Below the pieces are notes generated by a model. It saw only the letters and a list, made by a program, of their open reading frames with translations. It was not told where the DNA came from and did not search any database. Below are positions 40,105-48,242 of a DNA stretch of 64,000 bases, one piece after another. A program made the position numbers and the translations under genes. The stretch lies in assembly GCA_021414245.1 (NCBI GenBank), contig JAIOOU010000002.1:1-64000 (forward strand). Direction: 5' to 3'. The stretch is from Chloroflexota bacterium. GTDB taxonomy: Bacteria; Chloroflexota; Anaerolineae; Anaerolineales; Villigracilaceae. How positions within the stretch are numbered: the first letter of the stretch is position 1; the number at the start of each line of letters is the position of its first letter.

Positions 40105-42072
40105 CTAGGATGCATAGCTGGTTTTACTCTCCATGTAATAATTGCCGAGGAGGCTGAAGCGGGACTGCTGGGAAAGAGTGGCATTATCCGTGTCCAATTC
40201 GTCCGCACGCTGGTAGGCCGAGATCGCGTTATCGTAATCGTTCTGGCGGCGGTATACATTCCCGAGTCGATTCCATGAAATGGCCTTGTCCTTGTCGTTG
40301 GAGAACAGCTCAATGCTGCGTTGATACAGAAGCATTGCCTCGGCATAGCGTCCTTTCTGCACATAGACCAGGGCCAGGTTGCTGTATGGCCAGGCAAATT
40401 GGCGGTCGAGTTCGATCGATTTGCTGTATGCAATGATGGCATCTTCATACGCGCCCGAATTGAAATACACATTTCCAAGCTCATTCCAGACGTGCGCGTT
40501 TTTGGCGTCCGCTTCGATCTGCATATCACCGGCCAGGTCGATCTTGGCCAGCAGTTCAGCGGGAAGAAACGAGTCCTGCGCGGAATCGTTTTCAGCGGTG
40601 GAAATCCTGAATTGACCATGACTGTCGTTCAAATATTCTTCATAGGCTTCATTGGCGGGTGTTTCCTGTTCATCTGGGGGCGCCGCAAGTTCGGCTTCCG
40701 GCAACTCCACGGAAACATCTTCAACCTTTACTTCACTGCCAAGTTCATCGTGGGTTTCCTTCACCGGAAGGGAGGCCGCATCCGCCGTGTCGCTTTCCGT
40801 GCCGGCCACAAATAATGTGTCGGTAAAAGTCTCACTGGTATTTCGGGCGATCAGATGCAAGGCCTCATCCTGATCCACTTCAATCGTTTCTGCCGCAGGT
40901 GCATCAGAAGCTTCCGCAGCAACAGGTTCATCCACCAATTCCATCTCCACTTCAGGAGCGGGTTCTGACGCAACATTTTCAATTTCAACCGGAGCGGACA
41001 GTTCCTGCTCTGCGGTTTCAACTTCTCCGGTCACAACGGGCTGTTCTGCGACCGTTTCCGGCTCGGACTTAACTTCAACCGGAGTCTCGTCCTCAGACTC
41101 AGCCAGCACCTTGGCAATCACAGCTTCGACAATTTCCAGCACGGATCTCGGCGCTGCAACCGCCTCTTCGATCTTTTCAGCTTCGATCTGAACTGAGGGC
41201 TGCTGCTCATTGACGGATTCAGAGACCGGCGCTTCAGTCTGTTCTTCAAGAACGGCCTCGGCATCCAGGTCTTCTTCAGCAACAGCTTCCACTTGAAGTT
41301 CGGGAACAGCAACTTCTTCCGTGGCCGAGTCTGTTGAAGATTGCGAATCAACTTCCAGTTTGAGTCCGGATGCGGGTTCATTTTCCATGACTACAACCTG
41401 ATTCGCATTGACCTGTGGTTCGGCAGCCGGTTCAGATTCCGCATCCACAGATAGATGGAAAATTTCAGCGACGAGCCCGTTTCCTTCCTGACCTTCCGCT
41501 TCGGCAGCCTCGATCACAACCGGTCCATCCGAAACATCATCCAACACATCCCGGAAGCCTGCATTTTCCGAATCCAATTTATCCGCCTGGGTGAACGCAT
41601 CCATGGCAAGCGCATAATTATTAAGTTTACGGTATGCATTGCCAAGCCGGTTCCAGGCCACAGCCTTGTCCTTGTCGTCCTGAAGAAGGCCGATCCCTTT
41701 TTGATACAGGGGAATGGACTCTTCATATTTTCCCTGGCTGACAAGCGTGTGGGCAAGGTTGCTGAAGGCCCAGCCGGAATCCGGTGCAAGCTCGGTGGAC
41801 CTTTGATAAGCCTCCGCGGCATTCTCAAAATCGTTCATTTGAAAATAAAGATTACCCAGCTCCTGCCAGTTCCTTGCATTGGCAGGGTCAAGGGCGATGG
41901 CATTTTGAAAGGCGGAAACGGCCTCGCGGTTGCGATCCTGTTTGTCAAAGACATTGCCCATTTTGATCCAGGGTGTGATGAAGCGGTCATTGAACTCGAC
42001 CGTTTTTTCCTGATAGGCGACGACTGCGTTAAAAATCCTGCCTAATTCATCCCAAAAATCATACTTGCTCAT
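40105..42072 (-). CDS. TPR protein 2 of the operon, with a long acidic spacer
   Basis: 655-residue protein. TPR units fill about 1-180 (SKYDFWDELGRIFNAVVAY, NARNWQELGNLYFQMNDF) and about 525-640. The 330-residue middle is an acidic spacer of low complexity, rich in Glu/Ala/Val/Pro/Ser (for example QTEAPVSESVNEQQPSVQIE). The spacer is probably disordered. I chose ATG 42072: GGAGGT (42075-42080) is the ribosome-binding site, and an in-frame ATG at 42084 lies upstream of that site. It follows the 890-residue TPR gene by 34 bases. The end (QQSRFSLLGNYYMES) matches the end of that paralogue (RARFSLLSNCYGNP). Confidence 0.85.
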   Translation of the reverse strand: MSKYDFWDELGRIFNAVVAYQEKTVEFNDRFITPWIKMGNVFDKQDRNREAVSAFQNAIALDPANARNWQELGNLYFQMNDFENAAEAYQRSTELAPDSGWAFSNLAHTLVSQGKYEESIPLYQKGIGLLQDDKDKAVAWNRLGNAYRKLNNYALAMDAFTQADKLDSENAGFRDVLDDVSDGPVVIEAAEAEGQEGNGLVAEIFHLSVDAESEPAAEPQVNANQVVVMENEPASGLKLEVDSQSSTDSATEEVAVPELQVEAVAEEDLDAEAVLEEQTEAPVSESVNEQQPSVQIEAEKIEEAVAAPRSVLEIVEAVIAKVLAESEDETPVEVKSEPETVAEQPVVTGEVETAEQELSAPVEIENVASEPAPEVEMELVDEPVAAEASDAPAAETIEVDQDEALHLIARNTSETFTDTLFVAGTESDTADAASLPVKETHDELGSEVKVEDVSVELPEAELAAPPDEQETPANEAYEEYLNDSHGQFRISTAENDSAQDSFLPAELLAKIDLAGDMQIEADAKNAHVWNELGNVYFNSGAYEDAIIAYSKSIELDRQFAWPYSNLALVYVQKGRYAEAMLLYQRSIELFSNDKDKAISWNRLGNVYRRQNDYDNAISAYQRADELDTDNATLSQQSRFSLLGNYYMESKTSYAS

Positions 42073-42106
42073 TTCTACCTCCATTTGAAATTGATGGTCT
42101 TCGGAT

Positions 42107-44779
42107 CTACGGATTTCCGTAACAATTGCTCAACAAACTGAAGCGCGCGCGCGTAAGGAGACTCACGCCTTCATCGGCCAGGATCATGGCCTGCTGATAA
42201 GCCTTGACCGCGGCATCGTGATTGTTCAACCTGCGATACACATTTCCAAGCCGGTTCAAGGCTGTGGATTTTTCCTTGTCATCCTGAAACAGTTCGATGC
42301 TTTTTTCGAGGAATTGAGCGGCCTCCGGGAAGCGGCCCTGAAAGGTCAGAATGCGTCCCATGTTGCTGTAGGCCGCGCCTGTTTCCGGCTCAAGTTCAAT
42401 TGCCTTCAGGAAGGCACCGGCCGCTTCGTCAAAGGAGCGCGTCTTGAAAAACAATTCCCCAAGTTCATTCCAGGCCTGTGCAGTTTTCAGACCTTCATCC
42501 ACTTGGGAATGGTCCGCCGTATCGCGCATGCCCGCCGTATCGGCATCCAATTCGGCCGCTTTTCGATAGGCAATGACCGCATTGCCATAGTCATTCATTC
42601 GGCGATACACATTTCCCAGTCCGTTCAGGGAGAGGGCTTTTTCCTTGTTGGAACTCAACAGTTCGACGCTTCTTTGATAAAGTAGGATCGCCTCCGTATA
42701 TTGACCCTGGGTGAAATACACAAGCGCCAGGTTACTGTACGGCCAGCCGAAGGCGGGGTCGATCTGAATCGCCTTGTTGTAGGCGCGAATGGCCTCATCG
42801 AAATTTTCCTGTTTGAAATGAACATTGCCCTTCTCATTCCATACATGGGCGTTTGTGCTTTCGGCCTGGATGTCGATCATTTCCTCATCGAGGTTTATTT
42901 GCAGTGCAGGCCGAAGGCTGGCAGGCAATGGGTTTGCAGCTAAAGATTCTTGCATGACTACTCCTTTTTCCTTTTCGACAGCTTCATTAAGACCAGGGAC
43001 ATGGTCTTCTTCGGCGTCAGGCCTGGCATATGCCTGAACATCAGACGCTGGAGATTTGTTAATGCCGGTATTTAATGCGGGGTTGAAGATCCAGTAAGGG
43101 GAATCCGCTGTGATCGACTCTATGGTTTCGACTGGAAGTTCACAGTCCTGAACGGCTGCGGACCCGTTTTCATTCTGGAAGACACTGGTGTTTTCCAGGC
43201 CAGGTGAAAGTAGCGGGGTTTTTCCATGCTCCACCATATCTGCCATCTGGTAGGCGGCAACTGCGTCCTCGTATTCATTCAATTCCCGGTAAACATTCCC
43301 AAGCCGATTCCATGCAACTGCCTTGTCCCTGCTTTCACTCAGGAGTGCAATGCTCTTATAAAACAAGGGGATGCTTTCCCGGCCTTTCCCTTGCTGCGAA
43401 TATGCAAAAGCCAGGTTGCTGAGCGCCAGACCGTCGCCATGATTGAATTCCAGGGCTTTCGAGAAGGCGTCCTGCGCCTCTCCCAGGGCTTTGAATTTCA
43501 AGTGGACCATGCCCATCTCATTCCAGACAGCACTATTCCTGCGATCAAGCATCAAGGCTCTTTGATAAGCCTTGATGGAATCACGGTAGCGGTCCTGGCG
43601 GTCAAAGAGCGCGCCCAGCCGCAGCCATGGGGTTATATAGTTTTGGTTGATCTTCACAGCTTCGTGATAGGCCTTGACGGCCTCATCAAATCTGCTCATG
43701 CCGGCATATACATCCCCAAGGCCGGTCCACGGATGTGCGAGCGATGGCATGGCCTGGATCGATTTGCGATAGGCAGCCACCGCATCATCCAGATACCCGA
43801 TCTTTGAGTACACATTTCCAAGTCCATTCCAGCCGATCGGATCGGAGGGGTTGCATTCGACCGCTTTTTGATAGGCGACGATGGCCTCATCGTTCCGGTC
43901 GATCTTCAGACAGAGATTTCCGAGATTATTCCAGGCGAAAATCTGTTCGGGCGCAAGGCGAATGGCCTGCTTGTAAGCATCGATGGCTTCATCGAATCGA
44001 TTCAGGCTGGTTTCCACCAGCGCAATGGCATTAAAACATTCCGCTTCAAACCAGTTATCCTGGATCTTGGATGCAATATCAAGCGCTTCCCGTAACTGCC
44101 CGCCGGCCTTTTCGTAATCCCCTTTGCGCCAGTTCAAAATCCCAAGGGTCAACAATAAATTCGCGCGGGAAAAACTGGCCTCCTCCTCTTCCGGAAGCTC
44201 GGTTAATAAAGTTTCCCGCAGGGAGATCTTTGCATCCGTATCACCCAGCAGGTCCGCGTACTCGCCGACTCCCTGCCAGGCCGATTCAAGAGTGCCTTGC
44301 AGGATGCGTTCGGCCTTGGGAGATTCGGAAAATTCGACAGCGCAATGGCGACGGACCCAAAAATCCGGGGCCAGATGAGCCAGGTCAAGGATTTCATTTT
44401 GGGTCAGCCAAAGGACCACCCGCAGCCGTTTTTCCGTAAACAATTCCTTCTGATAATTCAGGATCTCGTAAATGCTGGTGTCCTTGCCATGCCCCCAGCG
44501 AAGGCCATCGATAAAGAGCACCGCATCAGCGGTTTCATCCGCGCCATTCACAAATTCGACGATCTGAGCGGGATTTTCCCCTTTAATCTTCAGTGAGACC
44601 GTCTTGTGCCCCAGGTCAATCAAATGGTTTTCGATGGCGGTTTCCACATCCATGCGCACATATTCCGAACTGTAGGCAACAAGCAACACACAGGGACGCC
44701 GCCATTTAATGGCCAGTTCCAATTCCTGAACAAGAATTTCTATTCGTTCATCAAAGGACGACGTGCTCTGTTTAGTCAT
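42107..44779 (-). CDS. TPR protein 1 of the operon, with degenerate P-loop-like N-terminal domain
   Basis: 890-residue protein. Residues about 1-165 form an alpha/beta domain that looks like an NTPase domain without a Walker A motif: WRRPCVLLVAYSSEYVRMD in place of the P-loop, a Walker-B-like AVLFIDGLRWGHGKD, then RVVLWLTQNE and APDFWVRRHCAVEF. TPR units follow at about 205-510 (for example AWNNLGNLCLKIDRNDEAI and GWNGLGNVYSKIGYLDDAV) and again at about 640-880. Between them is a short acidic linker. The start overlaps the stop of the AAA-type ATPase gene by 8 bases. The same N-terminal domain occurs in 50602-51933. Confidence 0.85.
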   Translation of the reverse strand: MTKQSTSSFDERIEILVQELELAIKWRRPCVLLVAYSSEYVRMDVETAIENHLIDLGHKTVSLKIKGENPAQIVEFVNGADETADAVLFIDGLRWGHGKDTSIYEILNYQKELFTEKRLRVVLWLTQNEILDLAHLAPDFWVRRHCAVEFSESPKAERILQGTLESAWQGVGEYADLLGDTDAKISLRETLLTELPEEEEASFSRANLLLTLGILNWRKGDYEKAGGQLREALDIASKIQDNWFEAECFNAIALVETSLNRFDEAIDAYKQAIRLAPEQIFAWNNLGNLCLKIDRNDEAIVAYQKAVECNPSDPIGWNGLGNVYSKIGYLDDAVAAYRKSIQAMPSLAHPWTGLGDVYAGMSRFDEAVKAYHEAVKINQNYITPWLRLGALFDRQDRYRDSIKAYQRALMLDRRNSAVWNEMGMVHLKFKALGEAQDAFSKALEFNHGDGLALSNLAFAYSQQGKGRESIPLFYKSIALLSESRDKAVAWNRLGNVYRELNEYEDAVAAYQMADMVEHGKTPLLSPGLENTSVFQNENGSAAVQDCELPVETIESITADSPYWIFNPALNTGINKSPASDVQAYARPDAEEDHVPGLNEAVEKEKGVVMQESLAANPLPASLRPALQINLDEEMIDIQAESTNAHVWNEKGNVHFKQENFDEAIRAYNKAIQIDPAFGWPYSNLALVYFTQGQYTEAILLYQRSVELLSSNKEKALSLNGLGNVYRRMNDYGNAVIAYRKAAELDADTAGMRDTADHSQVDEGLKTAQAWNELGELFFKTRSFDEAAGAFLKAIELEPETGAAYSNMGRILTFQGRFPEAAQFLEKSIELFQDDKEKSTALNRLGNVYRRLNNHDAAVKAYQQAMILADEGVSLLTRARFSLLSNCYGNP

Positions 44780-46031
44780 TTAACAATTTCCTCAGAACGG
44801 GATGAATGTCGCACCAGTTCTCTTCATCGCGATACTCCAGAAGAGCCAAAAGCTGCAGCAGCGGACGCAGCCGCTCCGTATATTCAAGCCGGTTGTTCTC
44901 ACTGACCTTTCTCAGGAGTTTGATGTCGTCCTTGTCGAGAATGCGTCTGTATTCATTCCGGATCTCTGAGGCGGCCCACTCAATATCCGAGAGGTCCAAA
45001 ACGGCCACTTTTCTTCTTCTGGCGCGCCCGATCGCAGTCCGCATGATGCGGGCAAGTTCGCGAAAGACACCGCCGCTATAGGTGACTGCAGCTTCCAGGG
45101 CTTGCGCATCAATCAGGTCCGGGCTCATTCTTTGATACACAAAATTCCTCAACGTCCTATATCCGTCTTCATGATGGACATTCGGTTCCATGGGGGGATG
45201 CAAGTAGATATTCGGCAGAAAAACCGCCTGATCACGAATTGAGTCAAATTCCTTGGCATAAAACAAGGCACTCGAAACGGTGTACACGATTGCGCAATTC
45301 GGCTGCATCATGATCTCCCGGCGTTCCTGGAATATGGCCCGGGCCTTTTCAAGATCCGGTTTGTCCATATCGTCGATCAAGATGAGGGGGATCAGGTGCT
45401 CACGGCTGTAAATCGCGGCTGCAATGTGATTGATGATGGCGATCAGCCCGGTGATGTCAGTTTCCACGACCTGTCTTAATTCGACGCGCGTGGCCGGTTC
45501 GAGTTTGATCTTTAACCCCGCATTGGCAAAAAAAGCATCAATCGAGGCGCCCATCTCAACATCCGAGCGGCCTTCCAGGACAGTGGAGATTTCCTTTTCC
45601 ACCTTTCCCTTCCAACTGTGAAGTTCCTTCAGCAGCTGTTCCGGAAGTTCGCCGCCTTTTTTTCTATATTCACGGAACAGCCGTCCACCAATGGCGAGCA
45701 GCACATCCCGAAAATCAATGTCAAAAATATCAGCCTCTTCGCGAATGCTGAAATTGATCAACCAGTATTTTTTCTGGATCTCCGTGTTGCTCATTAAATG
45801 CAGAAGCTCGGTCGACTTGCCGCATCCGCGATGACCGGAGAAGAAGAATTTGGGAGGACGGTAGAAGGGCGCCAGCAACGCGTCGGTCAACTCGGCAATC
45901 GGATTGCCGGGCCGGTTAATGTAAAAGGGATTCGGTTTCCCGTTTTTCTCGGGTTTTAGCGGCAGGTCCAGTTCAAAATTCAACCAGGCTCTGTCCAGAT
46001 CGGTCGCGATAATATAATCAAAATTTTTCAT
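44772..46031 (-). CDS. AAA-type P-loop ATPase of the operon
   Basis: 419-residue ATPase. Walker A is GHRGCGKST (residues 66-74), Walker B LILIDDMDK. INRPGNPIAELTDALLAPFYRPPKFFFSGH precedes the P-loop in pieces, and AIVYTVSSALFYAKEFDS suggests sensor-type strands. A C-terminal helical part (about 330-419) ends with DIHPVLRKLLND. The layout fits STAND/KAP-like ATPases whose C-terminal helices act as effector adaptors. It sits directly upstream of the TPR gene (8-base overlap) and 51 bases downstream of the response-regulator gene. Confidence 0.85.
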   Translation of the reverse strand: MKNFDYIIATDLDRAWLNFELDLPLKPEKNGKPNPFYINRPGNPIAELTDALLAPFYRPPKFFFSGHRGCGKSTELLHLMSNTEIQKKYWLINFSIREEADIFDIDFRDVLLAIGGRLFREYRKKGGELPEQLLKELHSWKGKVEKEISTVLEGRSDVEMGASIDAFFANAGLKIKLEPATRVELRQVVETDITGLIAIINHIAAAIYSREHLIPLILIDDMDKPDLEKARAIFQERREIMMQPNCAIVYTVSSALFYAKEFDSIRDQAVFLPNIYLHPPMEPNVHHEDGYRTLRNFVYQRMSPDLIDAQALEAAVTYSGGVFRELARIMRTAIGRARRRKVAVLDLSDIEWAASEIRNEYRRILDKDDIKLLRKVSENNRLEYTERLRPLLQLLALLEYRDEENWCDIHPVLRKLLND

Positions 46032-46082
46032 GATTTCCTCTACGATCGTTTCAATTCGGGAATGGCATGCTTTTTGTGCAGG

Positions 46083-46736
46083 TTACCCTGCTACAGAAAC
46101 CGCTATTCCCTCCCGAATTGCATACAGGGCCGCCTGTGTACGGTTTGCAACATGAAGCTTGTTGAGGATGTTGCTGACATATTTGGCAATCGTCCGTTCA
46201 TGGACCACCAGGGTGGCTGCGATTTCCTGGTTGCTCAAGCCCCGCGCGATCAAACGCAGCGCCTCCAGTTCACGGCGGGTCAACACCTGGGTGGTCTGCG
46301 CTGTCGGCGATGCATGATCGAATTCGTTGATCACCTTCATTGCGATTGACGGATGAATCGACGCCTGCCCGCAAGCCACATCGCGGATGGATTGAAGCAA
46401 TTGGACGCGCGTGGTGTCCTTGAGCATGTACCCAAGGGCTCCGGCTTTGATTGCCTGGTAAACACGGTCGCTTTCCGCAAAGCTGGTCAGCACCAGGATC
46501 TTTGCCTCCTGGATGATCGTTCGCAAAATGGGAATGGTCGTCAGGCCATCCTGGCGCGGCATGACCATGTCCAGCAAAATCACATCCGGTTTGGTCCGAC
46601 GGGCGATCTCAAGGGCTTGAATCCCATCCACGGCCTCACCCACCACCTCGATGTCGGGTTGAAATGACAGGATGGCAACAATACCCTCCCTCACGACATT
46701 TTGATCATCTACGACAAGGACTCGAATTTTTTTCAT
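46083..46736 (-). CDS. NarL/LuxR-type response regulator (operon copy)
   Basis: 217-residue two-component regulator. The receiver domain (about 1-125) has DD at 10-11, the phosphorylation Asp D56 in ILLDMVMP, the Thr/Ser in LVLTSFAES and Lys in YMLKDTT. The C-terminal helix-turn-helix reads LTRRELEALRLIARGLSNQE, then HERTIAKYVSNILNKLH. It is nearly identical in layout and sequence to 47565-48242, which has an adjacent histidine kinase; this copy does not. I used ATG 46736 (a TTG 8 codons upstream is also in frame). Confidence 0.92.
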   Translation of the reverse strand: MKKIRVLVVDDQNVVREGIVAILSFQPDIEVVGEAVDGIQALEIARRTKPDVILLDMVMPRQDGLTTIPILRTIIQEAKILVLTSFAESDRVYQAIKAGALGYMLKDTTRVQLLQSIRDVACGQASIHPSIAMKVINEFDHASPTAQTTQVLTRRELEALRLIARGLSNQEIAATLVVHERTIAKYVSNILNKLHVANRTQAALYAIREGIAVSVAG

Positions 46737-46782
46737 AGGTTGACCTGTTTCAGGAAACAATTTCTGAACTCCAATTCTTCTT

Positions 46783-47220
46783 TTATCTTGCCAAAATAAT
46801 CAATTCTGAAAACCTGCCTGCATTCGCTTCCGCATCCGCCAGTTGTTCCTCCTGCTTTTTCCAAAACTCGGGCGACCAGGCTTCAAAATAACCTCCCTGA
46901 CCGATCAGCATGACCCGATCATTTAAAGTTGCAAAATTTCGCAGGTCATCGGGAATTTCGACCTGACCGTCGCCATCCGCCCTGACTTCACATGCGGAGC
47001 CGAGTATCATTCGGAATAACATCCGGGCCAGAGGATCAGCAATATTTAATGCCCTGATGCCTTCATAGATCTCCCGGAATGCACCTGCTGTCAGGAACAT
47101 CAGGTTGCGGTCAAAGCCCTGGGTGATATAAATCTCGCCGGAAAGCTGACCTCGAAAAGCGGACGGAAGCAGCAAACGATTTTGCTTATCCAGCGTGCAA
47201 ACACTTTTTCCCAGAAACAA
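46783..47220 (-). CDS. mraZ: orphan MraZ-family regulator
   Basis: 145-residue MraZ/AbrB-fold protein, a transcriptional regulator and nucleoid protein. It starts MFLGKSVCTLDKQNRLLLPSAF (pieces: MFLG, TLDKQNRLLLP) as MraZ does, with a TTG start codon, and has the second half-domain with CEVRADGDGQVEIPDDLR. MraZ normally heads the division and cell-wall cluster (mraZ-rsmH-ftsL). Here no rsmH, ftsL or mur gene is near; it heads a response-regulator, AAA-ATPase and TPR operon. A promoter (47267-47295) lies upstream. Confidence 0.92.
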   Translation of the reverse strand: MFLGKSVCTLDKQNRLLLPSAFRGQLSGEIYITQGFDRNLMFLTAGAFREIYEGIRALNIADPLARMLFRMILGSACEVRADGDGQVEIPDDLRNFATLNDRVMLIGQGGYFEAWSPEFWKKQEEQLADAEANAGRFSELIILAR

Positions 47221-47232
47221 TTTAAGCTCCCA

Positions 47233-47392
47233 TGACCAGGTGGTTGTTATGCTTTACAATGCAATCATTATATAAATCAAGCTTCAACCCGTGAACCGCA
47301 TAAACATGGTGTTTGCAGTTTTGGGCAGGAACAGAATAGTGCAGAGGACATGGTCACTAATGACCAGTTTGAATCAGGGGCACTTATGACCA
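47233..47392. promoter_or_regulatory. cluster of TGACCA motifs upstream of mraZ
   Basis: TGACCA occurs at 47233-47238, 47361-47366 and 47387-47392. An inverted TGGTCA at 47351-47356 lies 4 nt before the second, forming TGGTCA-N4-TGACCA. The 344-base gap 47221-47564 has no gene; it also carries the promoter and terminator listed separately. The binder is unknown; a NarL-type response regulator would be a natural candidate. Confidence 0.4.
47267..47295 (-). promoter_or_regulatory. candidate sigma70 promoter of mraZ
   Basis: Minus-strand TTCACG (47290-47295), 17-nt spacer, TATAAT (47267-47272); the mraZ start is about 46 nt further. Confidence 0.55.
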
Positions 47393-47519
47393 ATCCGACA
47401 CGAATGTCATATGTTTATTAAGCTGGGGATATATCGATTTGGATTCAAATCAAGGGCTGAACAACGACCCGCACCCTGATTTGACAAAATTTCTTCCACA
47501 CATCTGTGGAAAAATAAAA

Positions 47520-47547
47520 GAACCCGCTTGATTAATCAAGCGGGTTC
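47520..47547 (-). terminator. perfect palindromic terminator after the kinase-regulator pair
   Basis: Arms GAACCCGCTTGATT / AATCAAGCGGGTTC form a gapless 28-base palindrome. On the minus strand it is followed by TTTTATTTTT. It separates the histidine kinase and response-regulator transcript from the mraZ transcript. Confidence 0.9.
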
Positions 47548-47564
47548 GAGATCCATCAGGTTCG

Positions 47565-48242
47565 TTATTTTGTCTTTTTGTTTTTTGCCTTGGGTTCCAT
47601 TAAGCCTTCACGGATCGCATACAAAGCCGCCTGGGTCCGGTTTGCAAGATGCAGCTTGTCGAGGATGCTGCTGACATATTTTGCGATCGTACGTTCATGC
47701 ACCACCAGTTCGGCTGCAATTTCCTGGTTGCTCAGGCCTCTTGCAATCAGACGCAAGGTGTCCAATTCGCGCGGCGCAAGCGGGGAGGCAGTATACAACA
47801 ACTGCTCGGGATGGTTTATTTCATGAATAACCTTCATCGCGATCGAGGGCTGGATCGAAGCCTGCCCATTGGAAACATCCCGAATCGCCTGGAGCAGCTG
47901 TGCACGGGTTGCATCCTTGAGCAAATATCCCAGCGCACCGAATTTTATGGCCTGATAAACCCGGTCGGATTCTGCAAAGCTGGTCAGAACCAGGATGCAG
48001 GTGTTGGGCAAAAGGTCCTTTATGATCGGAATGGTCGCGAGCCCATCCTGATTGGGCATCACCATATCCAAAAGAATGACATCCGGTTTGGATTTACGCG
48101 CCATCTGTACAGCCTGAACTCCATCCCGGGCATCACCCACCACTTCCAGATCGGGCTGCAGCGAAAGGATCGCGACAACCCCTTCGCGCACCACGCTTTC
48201 ATCATCCACCACCAGAACACGTATCGGTTTTTTATCCATCAT
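47565..48242 (-). CDS. NarL/LuxR-type response regulator with adjacent kinase
   Basis: 225-residue regulator. The receiver has VVDDESVVREG, D in ILLDMVMP, LVLTSFAES and YLLKDAT; the DNA-binding half has LAPRELDTLRLIARGLSNQE and HERTIAKYVSSILDKLH. By eye about two thirds of its residues match those of 46083-46736. Its start (ATGATG) overlaps the stop of the histidine kinase, so the pair is translationally coupled. Regulators of this type usually act as phosphorylated dimers at sites with inverted repeats; such an inverted TGGTCA/TGACCA motif lies in the next gap. Confidence 0.94.
   Translation of the reverse strand: MMDKKPIRVLVVDDESVVREGVVAILSLQPDLEVVGDARDGVQAVQMARKSKPDVILLDMVMPNQDGLATIPIIKDLLPNTCILVLTSFAESDRVYQAIKFGALGYLLKDATRAQLLQAIRDVSNGQASIQPSIAMKVIHEINHPEQLLYTASPLAPRELDTLRLIARGLSNQEIAAELVVHERTIAKYVSSILDKLHLANRTQAALYAIREGLMEPKAKNKKTK

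Noticed and set aside
38606-44779. Long tandem DNA repeats
   Set aside because: The periodicity comes from degenerate TPR protein units; no long DNA repeat is visible by eye.
47494-47511. DnaA-box-like TTCCACA...TGTGGAA, possible origin
   Set aside because: Only one inverted pair, no cluster of boxes, no dnaA or dnaN near.
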